Shown here: positions 56,972-64,000 of the stretch, piece after piece
How positions within the stretch are numbered: the first letter of the stretch is position 1
How the letters are laid out: each line of letters begins with the position of its first letter
Assembly: GCF_900105905.1 (NCBI RefSeq)
Contig: NZ_FNSV01000005.1
Span: forward strand, 4,340,001 to 4,404,000
Direction of reading: 5' to 3'
DNA from: Rhodococcus koreensis
GTDB lineage: Bacteria > Actinomycetota > Actinomycetes > Mycobacteriales > Mycobacteriaceae
Length of the DNA stretch: 64,000 bases
Position numbers and translations under genes: made by a program
The notes under the pieces: generated by a model
The model's input: the letters and a program-made list of their open reading frames with translations, nothing else
Told to the model about the DNA's origin: nothing
Database searches by the model: none

Positions 56972-58935
56972 GATGCGGTCAACGGTAACCGGGCGGTGAC
57001 CACCGTGCCTGTCGGACGGCCGGATTCGATGTGCAGCGTGCCGCCGAGTTCGTGTGCCCGCTCGCGCATCGACCGGGTGCCGACGCCGCCGCCCCCGGCC
57101 GGATCGAACCCGCACCCGTCGTCGTGGATGACGACCGTCAGCACCTCCCGGGCGACCGTGGCGTCGACCCGGCAGCCGTCGGCACCGCTGTGCCTGCGCG
57201 CGTTGGTGACGGCCTCGACGACGATCCCGTACGCCGCGGCGCTGATCTCCGCGCCCAGCCTCGGCGGCGGATCGGCCTGCACCCGCAGCTGGAACCCGCT
57301 GCGCGACTGGCTGGCCGCCAGTTCGTGCAGCGCCGGGACCAGTCCGAGTTCGTCGAGCACCGGCGGGAACATGCTGCGCGACAGCTGCCGGACGCCTTCC
57401 ACCTGATGGTCGAGTTGCTCCTGCAGCGCGTCGATGAGTTCCGCGGCGGCCACCGGATCGGAGCCGAGCAGGTTCCGGGCGCCCTGCAGGCCCAGCCGGA
57501 TGCCCGCGAGCGAGGGACCCAGGCCGTCGTGCAGTTCGCGGCGAATCATCTGCCGCTCCTCCAGTCGCACGGACGCCAGCCGACGCCGCGCCTCCTGCAG
57601 GTTCTCCGCCGACTGCAGCACGACGAGACCGGCCGTCACGACCGCCGACAGTTCGGTGAGCGATCGTCGGGTGCGCGCCCCCAGCGATTCCCCCGGCGGC
57701 GCCGTCACGACCATCGTCCCCAGCACCGCACCGCGGTGCACCAACTCCACCGACTCGGCAGGTCCCGTCGCCGAACCCCACACGGCGGCAACCCCGCTGG
57801 CGCGCCGCACGGACACGGATTCGAGCCGCAACGCGACGCCGACGCCGGCAGCGAGACCCTCGAGGAGTTGTTCCGGGGTCTCGGCGCTGCCGAACTGCCT
57901 GCCGAGGGTGCGGACGGCCCGCGCCGGATCCTCACCCTCGCCGTACACCAGGCGGTGCACCCGCCGCTGCAACCACAACCGCACCGGCTGCACCGCGACG
58001 GCGACGACACCCGCCGCGACCACCTGCGCCCCCACCGAATCGCCGTCGGGCAGCAGTGCCGTCAGCGCCGCGACCACCACCACGTACAGCACCAGCAGCG
58101 CAACGGTGAGGGTGCCGGCCACCGTCGCGCGGCTGACGGCCAGGTTCAACCCCCACATGCGCTGACGCAGGATGCACACCAGAATCGCGACCGGGTAGAA
58201 CGCCTGAACCGCCAAGTGCACCAACGGGTTGAGCACCCACAGCCCCGGAAGCGACGCGGGCAGCGCCAGCGGAATGTACGCGGCCGTCATCAGCGCCGTG
58301 CCGAGGCACATCCAGCCGAGACCGACGCGCTCGCCGGGTGGGCCGTGCCGCCACCGCCACCCGCAGTCCGCTGCCGCCGCGAAGCCGACCACGAGGACGG
58401 GCGCGATCTGCCAGACCGCGGGGATCCCGGTAAACGTGCGGGACCAGAAGTACCAGGCCGTCGCGGCGACACCGGCGAGGACGCCGAGTTTCGCGCCGAC
58501 GCCGAGCGGATGGTCGCGGATCAGCCACGGCACGATCAGGAACAGGCTCAGCGTCCCGGGAATCCACGCCGTGTTCTGCAACGGCGACAGCACATCGACC
58601 CACGGCAGCCCCGAACGCACGGCCGCGAGTTGCGAGTAGCTGTAGCCGAGTGCGGCGAGACCCACGCCGATCGCGGTGAGCCCCAGGATGATCGGCACCG
58701 GGTGCACCCGCCGCGCGAGCACGACACCCGCCACAGTTCCGTAGACCGCCGCCCCGACGACGTCCACCAGGAAGAACAGCTGATTCGAATCGATGCCCGG
58801 ATCGGCCCGGACGAACGCCACCACCGACAGGACGACCAGGATCCACGCGGACACCGCCATGACGGCAGCGGGTACGGGCGCACCGCCCGCACCTGCCGAC
58901 CCCTCGGTCCTCGGAGTGTCCTTCTGCTTCGCCAT
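56968..58935 (-). CDS. NarL-type sensor histidine kinase, multi-pass membrane
   Basis: The protein is 655 residues from the ATG at 58935. The N-terminal half has about ten membrane helices (VMAVSAWILVVLSVVAFVRA, IILGLTAIGVGLAALGYSYS and later). A GAF-like region at about 340-450 precedes the HisKA_3 motif (QMIRRELHDGLGPSLAGIRL, His469) and a HATPase domain (EAVTNARRHSGA, HDDGCGFDPAGGGG, GTRSMRERAHELGG). Its signal is unknown. It is second in a three-gene operon: DUF4386 protein, kinase, regulator. Confidence 0.93.
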   Translation of the reverse strand: MAKQKDTPRTEGSAGAGGAPVPAAVMAVSAWILVVLSVVAFVRADPGIDSNQLFFLVDVVGAAVYGTVAGVVLARRVHPVPIILGLTAIGVGLAALGYSYSQLAAVRSGLPWVDVLSPLQNTAWIPGTLSLFLIVPWLIRDHPLGVGAKLGVLAGVAATAWYFWSRTFTGIPAVWQIAPVLVVGFAAAADCGWRWRHGPPGERVGLGWMCLGTALMTAAYIPLALPASLPGLWVLNPLVHLAVQAFYPVAILVCILRQRMWGLNLAVSRATVAGTLTVALLVLYVVVVAALTALLPDGDSVGAQVVAAGVVAVAVQPVRLWLQRRVHRLVYGEGEDPARAVRTLGRQFGSAETPEQLLEGLAAGVGVALRLESVSVRRASGVAAVWGSATGPAESVELVHRGAVLGTMVVTAPPGESLGARTRRSLTELSAVVTAGLVVLQSAENLQEARRRLASVRLEERQMIRRELHDGLGPSLAGIRLGLQGARNLLGSDPVAAAELIDALQEQLDHQVEGVRQLSRSMFPPVLDELGLVPALHELAASQSRSGFQLRVQADPPPRLGAEISAAAYGIVVEAVTNARRHSGADGCRVDATVAREVLTVVIHDDGCGFDPAGGGGVGTRSMRERAHELGGTLHIESGRPTGTVVTARLPLTAS

Positions 58936-58955
58936 GGTGCGAACGAGTATCTCCC

Positions 58956-59654
58956 TTACTCGTGCACGGTGTCGGCGAAAGCGAACCCGATCGCGCTCAC
59001 CAGCACCCACAGCGGCCCGGTGAACCCCGCGAGGTACTGCAGCGGTGAGACGCCGATGACGGCGGTCACCAGGCCCAGCACCAGGCTGACCCAGCCGATC
59101 CACCGCGGGCCCGCGTGCCCGCGGAGCAACGCGACGGCCACCGCCAGCGCACTGACTCCCGCACCCGCCCACAGCCACGGAATGGTGCCCATCCAGTGGC
59201 CGCCGACCACCGCGAACTCCGGCACCAGCCGGCTCGTGTCACCGAGGCCGAACACCAGCTCGGTGGTCAGCCCGGTCCCCAGCAGGCACGCCGCCGACGT
59301 CAGGACCAGTCCGAACGCCGCGACCGACGGCAGGATGCTCTCGGCAGGTAACGCCGCCCGCAGTCGCTGGCACAGCCCGGCGGCGAAGACGAGGATCAGC
59401 AGCGCCGCGGTCATGATCGACACGTGCATCACCAGGATCCCGGTGCGCTGTCCGACGAGCCCGGTCATGATGGCGACCGCGTCGCCGGCCGACGCCTCCA
59501 CGTACACCGCGTCGACCGACATGCTCGCCTGGATGCCGACGATTCCGGCCACGCCGGCGAGGACCCCGAAGTACGCCCACCACCGGCCGCTTCGCGGTCG
59601 CGCGGTCGCCGGGACCTCGTTCTGCACGCCGTCTGGAACATTCACTGTGCTCAT
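58956..59654 (-). CDS. DUF4386-like membrane protein
   Basis: The protein is 232 residues from the ATG at 59654. It has about six hydrophobic helices (WWAYFGVLAGVAGIVGIQAS; ILVMHVSIMTAALLILVFAA; VAAFGLVLTSAACLLGTGLT; WIGWVSLVLGLVTAVIGVSP). The overall pattern is that of DUF4386/DUF4239-like membrane proteins of unknown role; I am not certain which. It precedes the kinase gene by 20 bases and may be part of its sensing unit (inference). A small GTCCCG-N6-CGGGAC palindrome lies at 59700-59717, upstream of its start. Confidence 0.75.
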   Translation of the reverse strand: MSTVNVPDGVQNEVPATARPRSGRWWAYFGVLAGVAGIVGIQASMSVDAVYVEASAGDAVAIMTGLVGQRTGILVMHVSIMTAALLILVFAAGLCQRLRAALPAESILPSVAAFGLVLTSAACLLGTGLTTELVFGLGDTSRLVPEFAVVGGHWMGTIPWLWAGAGVSALAVAVALLRGHAGPRWIGWVSLVLGLVTAVIGVSPLQYLAGFTGPLWVLVSAIGFAFADTVHE

Positions 59655-59739
59655 GAGACGACGATCGGGCACCCGGCGTCCCGGGCACCAGGGGCGGATG
59701 TCCCGATGTGGCGGGACCTGCGACGCCTGCCCCTCCGGG

Positions 59740-61983
59740 TCAGCCTTCGAGCTTCTTGGCCCCGAGCATGTCCTTGAGCAGTTCGAACGCCACGTCTTCC
59801 GGGTCGCGGCGAGTCGCGGGGTCGGCGGGTTCCGCCGCCTCCTTGAACATCTCTTCTTCGTCCTCGGGTGTGGAGACGGGCGGCGTCGACGCCGAAGCCT
59901 CGTAGTCGATCGGCCCGGGATCGTCCGGGTAGTCCGGTGCCTCCGGCGGCGGAATGTCGTCGTCCGGTTCGGATGGCGGACGTGCCTGCGCCGCACCCGG
60001 ACCCGCATCGGTGCTCCGTGCGTCGGACTGCTGCTGCGGGCGCTGCGCAGCCCGCTCCTGGCTGGGCCGGGAGAACCGGGGTGCGCCTGCAGGCTTCGTC
60101 GGCGCCGCGGCAGCCTTCGCGACCGGTGGGGGCGGCGCCGTCGGGGCACCGGCCTGATACTCCACTTCCCAGGTGCCGCCGAACATCTCGGACAGCACCT
60201 CGGTGATCACCTGAGCGTTGTGCGGCGACGCGATCCGAGCGCCCAGATTGGGGACCGGGTGCGCCAGGATCAGGCGGTTGCCTTGCACGTCGTGCACCGT
60301 GGCGGCGGACAACATCGCGGGCAGGATCTTGTTCCGCTGGCTCACCTTCTCGCGCAGCGAATTCCAGGCCTCGCGCAGGACCGCAGCATCCGGACCCGCG
60401 GATGCGGCGGGTGCCGCCTCCACCTCGGGTGCGAGCGGCGGCTCCGGCTCCGGTTCGGGAGTCGGCTCGGGTGCGGGTACAGGAGTCGGCTCGGGTTCGG
60501 GGACCGGAACGGGCGCGGGTTCGGGCGCCGGCTCGGGCACGGGCCGCGGCGTCGGCTCGGGTGCCGGGGTCGGCTCCGGAACGGGCGTCGGCTCGGGCTG
60601 CGGCGTCGGCTCCGGTTCGGGAACGGGGGCGGGCGCGGGCTCCGGAACGGGCCGCGGCATCGGCTCCGGTTCCGGCTCGGGCGGCGGCGGCACGGTGGCC
60701 GCCGCGGCCTGGCGCATCGACGGTCGCTGGAACTTCGGCTCGGGTTCCGGTTCGGCGGGCGGTTGCGGCGCGCGCTCCGGTGCCGCGGCGGGCCGCTCGG
60801 CTGCGGCGGCGACCGGCGCGGAGCCTGCGGGCGGAAGTCCGCGCTCGACGCGTTCGAGCCGCTGCAGCACGGCGGACTCCGCATCGGACGCGGACGGCAG
60901 CAGCATCCGGGCGCACATCACTTCGAGCAGCAGTCGGGGGGCCGTGGCGCCGCGCATCTCGCCGAGACCGGCGTGGATCACCTCGGCGTAGCGGGTGAGC
61001 GTGGCGGGACCGATCCGCTGGACCTGGGCGCGCATGTGCTCGAGCACGTCGCCGGGTGCATCGACGAGGCCGCGTTCGGCGGCGTCGGGGACGGCCTGCA
61101 TCAGGATGAGGTCGCGGAGGCGCTCGAGCAGGTCGACGGCGAAGCGCCGCGGATCGTGCCCGGCGTCCATGACGCGGTCGACCGTCCCGAACAGTGCGGC
61201 ACCGTCGCCGGTGGCCAGCGCGTCCACGGCGTCGTCGATCAGCGCGACGTCGGTGACGCCGAGCAGCGCGAGCGCGCGCGGGTAGGTGACGCCCTCGTTG
61301 CCGGCGCCGGCGAGGAGTTGGTCGAGGATGCTCAGCGAGTCACGCGGGGACCCGCCGCCGGCACGGATGACCAGCGGATACACCGGGTCGGCGACCGGCA
61401 CGCTCTCCTGCTGGCAGATCTTCTCCAGCAACCCGCGCATCGTCGTCGGCGCGAGCAGCCGGAACGGGTAGTGATGGGTGCGCGAACGGATGGTCGGCAG
61501 CACCTTCTCGGGTTCGGTGGTGGCGAAGATGAAGATGAGGTGCTCCGGCGGCTCCTCCACGATCTTGAGGAGGGCGTTGAAACCCGCCGTGGTGACCATG
61601 TGGGCCTCGTCCACGATGAACACCCGGTACCGGGACTCGGCAGGCGCGTAGAACGCGCGGTCGCGCAGTTCACGGGTGTCGTCGACGCCACCGTGGCTGG
61701 CCGCGTCGAGTTCGGTGACGTCGAGGTTGCCCGACCCGCCGGGGCCGAGCGCCACGCACGAGGGGCACTGGCCGCACGGCGTCGAGGTCGGGCCCTCCAC
61801 GCAGTTCAGCGATCGGGCCAGGATGCGGGCAGACGACGTCTTGCCACAGCCGCGGGGACCGGAGAACAGATACGCGTGGTTGATCCGTCCGGCGTCGAGA
61901 GCGGTGCTCAGTGGTTCGGTGACGTGCTCCTGCCCCACCACCTCGGCGAAGGATGCGGGTCGGTACTTCCGGTACAGGGCCAC
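59740..61983 (-). CDS. dnaX: DNA polymerase III subunit gamma/tau
   Basis: The 747-residue clamp-loader ATPase starts at GTG 61983 (ALYRKYRPASFAEVVGQEHV). It has Walker A SGPRGCGKTSSARILARSLN, a zinc motif with Cys at CVEGPTSTPCGQCPSC, Walker B IVDEAHMVT, the sensor segment FIFATTEPEKVLPTIRSR, and the clamp-loader C-domain to about residue 380. Beyond lies a Pro/Glu-rich linker of about 110 residues and a tau-type C-domain (LREAWNSLREKVSQRNKIL ... GGTWEVEY). It loads the sliding clamp and links polymerase cores. The linker is encoded by a degenerate tandem repeat. Confidence 0.96.
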   Translation of the reverse strand: MALYRKYRPASFAEVVGQEHVTEPLSTALDAGRINHAYLFSGPRGCGKTSSARILARSLNCVEGPTSTPCGQCPSCVALGPGGSGNLDVTELDAASHGGVDDTRELRDRAFYAPAESRYRVFIVDEAHMVTTAGFNALLKIVEEPPEHLIFIFATTEPEKVLPTIRSRTHHYPFRLLAPTTMRGLLEKICQQESVPVADPVYPLVIRAGGGSPRDSLSILDQLLAGAGNEGVTYPRALALLGVTDVALIDDAVDALATGDGAALFGTVDRVMDAGHDPRRFAVDLLERLRDLILMQAVPDAAERGLVDAPGDVLEHMRAQVQRIGPATLTRYAEVIHAGLGEMRGATAPRLLLEVMCARMLLPSASDAESAVLQRLERVERGLPPAGSAPVAAAAERPAAAPERAPQPPAEPEPEPKFQRPSMRQAAAATVPPPPEPEPEPMPRPVPEPAPAPVPEPEPTPQPEPTPVPEPTPAPEPTPRPVPEPAPEPAPVPVPEPEPTPVPAPEPTPEPEPEPPLAPEVEAAPAASAGPDAAVLREAWNSLREKVSQRNKILPAMLSAATVHDVQGNRLILAHPVPNLGARIASPHNAQVITEVLSEMFGGTWEVEYQAGAPTAPPPPVAKAAAAPTKPAGAPRFSRPSQERAAQRPQQQSDARSTDAGPGAAQARPPSEPDDDIPPPEAPDYPDDPGPIDYEASASTPPVSTPEDEEEMFKEAAEPADPATRRDPEDVAFELLKDMLGAKKLEG
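60420..60700 (-). repeat. degenerate PEPxP-coding tandem repeat within dnaX
   Basis: The segment encodes repeated units of the type PEPEPTP and PVPEPAP from about residue 428 to 521 of DnaX. On DNA it is a run of GGCTCGGGT/GGTTCGGG-like 6- and 12-base units. It is a likely site of length variation between strains. Confidence 0.8.
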
Positions 61984-62095
61984 GCGGAAAGACTACCGGC
62001 GGTCCCCGACAGTCCGGCCCGGGTGGTCGAAGCGCCTGTTCGGCACCCGCTCGGGGCCCTACTCACAAGCAGAAATCCGGACCTGACCGGATTGC

Positions 62096-62133
62096 GTAAC
62101 ACGTTCGCAACGCATCGGCATCACCGTTGAAAC
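62096..62133 (+). promoter_or_regulatory. GlnR box array upstream of amt
   Basis: Four half-sites fall on an exact 11-bp spacing: GTAAC (62096), GCAAC (62107), GCATC (62118, weak) and GAAAC (62129). This matches the gTnAC-N6-GaAAC pattern bound by GlnR in Actinobacteria. It ends 60 bases before the amt start. Confidence 0.8.
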
Positions 62134-62193
62134 GGCCCGCGGCCATCGTGAATTTCCGCACCTGGTTTCGTCCGGGTGTGTGAGGAGAATGTC

Positions 62194-63540
62194 GTGCCTG
62201 CAATCGACGCCGGAGCAACCGCCTGGCTTCTGATCAGTACCGCGCTGGTCCTGCTGATGACCCCGGGGCTCGCCCTGTTCTACGGCGGGATGGTCCGCTC
62301 CACCGGCGTACTGAACATGATCATGATGAGCTTCGTGTCGATCGCACTCGTCACGGTCGCCTGGCTGGTGGCCGGGTACTCCCTCATCTTCGGCGACGAC
62401 ATCGGCGGCGGACTGATCGGCGGGCTCGAGCACCTGGGGATGGCGGGCATCGACCCGACCACCGTCCACGGGCAGGTCCCCGAGATCCTGTTCGCCACGT
62501 TCCAGCTGACATTCGCGATCATCACCGCCGCGCTGATCAGCGGTGCGATCGCCGACCGGGCCAAGTTCTCGGCCTGGATGATCTTCGTGCCCGTCTGGGC
62601 CCTCGTCGTCTACGCGCCCGTCGCGCACTGGGTGTGGAACCCGCAGGGCTGGATCGCGCAGTTCGGCGCCCTTGACTACGCGGGCGGACTGGTCGTCGAG
62701 ATCGTGTCCGGCGCGTCGGGCCTGGCGTTGGCCCTGGTCCTGGGCCCGCGGCTCGGATTCAAGTCCGAGTCGATGCGGCCCCACAACCTTCCGCTGGTGC
62801 TGCTCGGTGTCGGCCTGCTCTGGTTCGGCTGGTTCGGTTTCAACGCGGGTTCCGCTCTCGCCGCCGACGGCACGGCCGCCGCGATCTTCCTGAACACCCT
62901 CGTCGCCGGGTGCACCGGCCTGCTCGGCTGGCTCCTCGTCGAGCAGAAGCGCGACGGTCACCCCACGACGTTCGGTGCGGCGTCCGGCGTCGTCGCCGGG
63001 CTGGTCGCGATCACCCCGTCCTGCGGCACGGTGAGCATGGTCGGCGCGGTGATCGTCGGCGCAGTGGCCGGTGTGGTCTGCTCGTTCGCCGTCGGCTGGA
63101 AGTTCCGCCTCGGATACGACGACTCGCTCGACGTCGTCGGTGTCCACCTGATGGGCGGCATCGTCGGCACGATCCTGATCGGACTGCTGGCCACCGAGGT
63201 GATGACGGGCGGAGCCGAAGGCCTCCTGTACGGGGGCGGGTTCGCGCAACTCGGCAAGCAGGTGCTGGCCGTGGTGGTCGTCGCCCTGTACGCGTTCGGT
63301 GTGACATACGGGCTGGGCAAGCTGATCGACCGGATCTTCGGGTTCCGGGTGAGCGCCGAGGACGAGTCCTCCGGCATCGACCTCGCGCTGCACGCCGAAT
63401 CGGCGTACGAACACGGTGTGCTCGGCCACGGACCCCTCGGCGGCGGCCAGGGCAACAGCGTCTTTCCGTGGATGCACGAGGCCGAACGCAGGCGGCAACT
63501 CGACGCGGAACGGAAGCAGGACCGAGACGACACGGAGTAG
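62194..63540 (+). CDS. amt: ammonium transporter
   Basis: The protein is 448 residues from the GTG at 62194 (AGGAGA upstream); an in-frame GTG at 62176 is less likely. It has eleven hydrophobic helices and Amt features: AWLLISTALVLLMTPGLALF, FYGGMVRSTGVLNMIMMSF, the gate residues in AIADRAKFSAWMIF, GGLVVEIVSGASGLALALVL and the paired His (VHLMGGIVGTILIGLLA). The cytoplasmic tail ends with a charged helix. It imports ammonium under nitrogen limitation. No glnK/glnB gene follows, unlike many Actinobacteria in which amtB-glnK-glnD are joined. The GlnR array suggests control by nitrogen status. Confidence 0.95.
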   Translation: MPAIDAGATAWLLISTALVLLMTPGLALFYGGMVRSTGVLNMIMMSFVSIALVTVAWLVAGYSLIFGDDIGGGLIGGLEHLGMAGIDPTTVHGQVPEILFATFQLTFAIITAALISGAIADRAKFSAWMIFVPVWALVVYAPVAHWVWNPQGWIAQFGALDYAGGLVVEIVSGASGLALALVLGPRLGFKSESMRPHNLPLVLLGVGLLWFGWFGFNAGSALAADGTAAAIFLNTLVAGCTGLLGWLLVEQKRDGHPTTFGAASGVVAGLVAITPSCGTVSMVGAVIVGAVAGVVCSFAVGWKFRLGYDDSLDVVGVHLMGGIVGTILIGLLATEVMTGGAEGLLYGGGFAQLGKQVLAVVVVALYAFGVTYGLGKLIDRIFGFRVSAEDESSGIDLALHAESAYEHGVLGHGPLGGGQGNSVFPWMHEAERRRQLDAERKQDRDDTE

Positions 63541-63580
63541 CGGCGGCTACTTTTTGACGACACGGAGTAGCGGCGGCTAC
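63526..63580. repeat. 25-bp perfect direct repeat containing both convergent stop codons
   Basis: A 25-base unit (63526-63550) is repeated exactly at 63556-63580, separated by TTTTT. The first copy carries the amt TAG stop and the second carries the TAG stop of the convergent HhH-GPD gene. Confidence 0.95.
63537..63555 (+). terminator. intrinsic-type terminator after amt
   Basis: GTAGC-GGCG-GCTAC (63537-63550) is a 5-bp stem with a 4-base loop and is followed by TTTTT (63551-63555). It overlaps the amt stop codon. Confidence 0.6.
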
Positions 63581-64000
63581 ATCTTCTTCGCTGCCGCCGC
63601 CTTCTTCGCGTCTGCCTTCGCGGCCTTCTTGAACTCGCGGACCTCGTGGAGACTCTTGTCGTCGACGACGTCCGCGATCGAACGCCGGGACCCCTCGGTG
63701 CCGTAGTCGCCTGCTGCTTCGCGCCAGCCCTTCGGCTCGACTCCGATCTGCTTGCCGAGCAGCGCCAGGAAGATGCGGGCCTTCTGGTCGCCGTACCCCG
63801 GGAGCGCCTTCAACCGTTTCAGCACTTCTTTGCCGTCGGGGTCGCCGCTCGTCCACAGCGCCTCGACGCTGCCGTCGTAGTTCTCGACGAGGAACGCGCA
63901 CAACGACTGGATGCGGGTGGCCATCGATCCGGGGAACCGGTGGACGGCGGGGGTCTGTGAGCAGACGGCCGCGAACGCTTCCGGATCCATCTCCGCGATG
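63577..64000 (-). CDS. HhH-GPD-type base excision DNA repair protein, 5' end missing
   Basis: The visible 141 residues run on open to the window edge (IAEMDPEAFAAVCSQTPAVH), so the true start lies outside; an ATG at 63990 is internal by comparison with the family's usual length of about 200. Visible features are the FPGSMATRIQSLCAFLVENY helix, VLKRLKALPGYGDQKARIFL (the helix-hairpin-helix), and a Lys/Ala-rich tail (FKKAAKADAKKAAAAKKM). These are features of the actinobacterial HhH-GPD (HesB-like) group related to DNA glycosylases. Substrate unknown. Convergent with amt. Confidence 0.88.
   Translation of the reverse strand, partial: IAEMDPEAFAAVCSQTPAVHRFPGSMATRIQSLCAFLVENYDGSVEALWTSGDPDGKEVLKRLKALPGYGDQKARIFLALLGKQIGVEPKGWREAAGDYGTEGSRRSIADVVDDKSLHEVREFKKAAKADAKKAAAAKKM

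Noticed and set aside
60420..60700. The Pro/Glu-coding repeat in dnaX as a separate minisatellite element
   Set aside because: It is in frame within the DnaX linker, which is Pro-rich in relatives as well.
57031..62130. A 1699-residue open frame on the plus strand
   Set aside because: It runs antisense through the kinase, DUF4386 and dnaX genes and has no recognisable domain.

Overview
The window is high-GC actinobacterial chromosome, most likely Rhodococcus (R. jostii/opacus type). The evidence is a set of mycolate-actinomycete signatures: MurT/GatD, a tuberculostearate-type FAD oxidoreductase/methyltransferase pair, a single-chain long-chain acyl-CoA carboxylase, DUF4193, a leucine-codon leader before leuA, and IdeR, GlnR and KstR-like boxes. 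The order and strands of leuA(+), murT(+), gatD(+), recR(-), ybaB(-), SRPBCC(-), FAD oxidoreductase(+), methyltransferase(+), dnaX(-) match, as I recall it, the M. tuberculosis Rv3710-Rv3721c segment. The window is therefore a conserved backbone with insertions. No rRNA, tRNA, CRISPR array, prophage or classical IS element was recognised.

Layout. 1-4.1 kb: ECF sigma factor (cut by the window start) with a YCII protein, a divergent flavin monooxygenase, and a DUF4193-SRPBCC pair. 4.2-12.6 kb: a siderophore-binding lipoprotein behind an IdeR-type box, a GCS2 ligase/M20 amidohydrolase fusion, gamma-glutamyltransferase, a FUSC-type membrane protein and a PrmC/HemK-like methyltransferase. 13-23.6 kb: one 3527-residue bimodular type I polyketide synthase with docking-like ends but no loading module, thioesterase or partner PKS nearby. 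23.7-31 kb: small lipoproteins, pirin, leuA with an attenuator, and ctaD. 31-38.9 kb: the giant acyl-CoA carboxylase, a SHOCT protein, and a LysR/EamA pair. 39-46.8 kb: murT-gatD, a DUF559 gene, SRPBCC-ArsR, MFS-TetR, recR-ybaB. 47-64 kb: the 10-methyl fatty acid pair, a second DUF559 gene, fadA-fadB, an amidase, a DUF4386/two-component operon, dnaX, amt and a partial HhH-GPD repair gene.

Most unusual feature: a dispersed family of short palindromes whose arms start with (C)GTGAGTG or the variant CGTGCGTGG. Class A (six copies) has GTGAGTGGCAAAGCGT arms and class B (three copies) has CCCGTGMGTGGTTAA arms. A possible class C is seen once. The window also has two paralogous genes for an AbiEi-like winged-helix plus DUF559-nuclease-like protein. 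Each gene is bracketed by palindromes of one class (A with gene 1, B with gene 2), and in both the 3' palindrome begins at the same point of the coding sequence and supplies the stop codon. All three class B copies follow a TAG stop codon through nearly the same GC-rich spacer. This resembles the REP/RAYT arrangement of Gram-negative bacteria, but with a DUF559 protein in place of a transposase. It is the best candidate here for an undescribed system; the competing explanation is that the palindromes are ordinary terminators.

Regulatory sites read directly include the IdeR box, the leuA leader and attenuator, a four-half-site GlnR array before amt, a perfect 18-bp-arm TetR operator, twin ArsR-type operators, a LysR site over a start codon and a KstR-type box before fadA-fadB. 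Together the genes point to lipid metabolism (PKS, acyl-CoA carboxylase, beta-oxidation, 10-methyl fatty acids), gamma-glutamyl chemistry, cell-wall amidation and DNA replication/repair.
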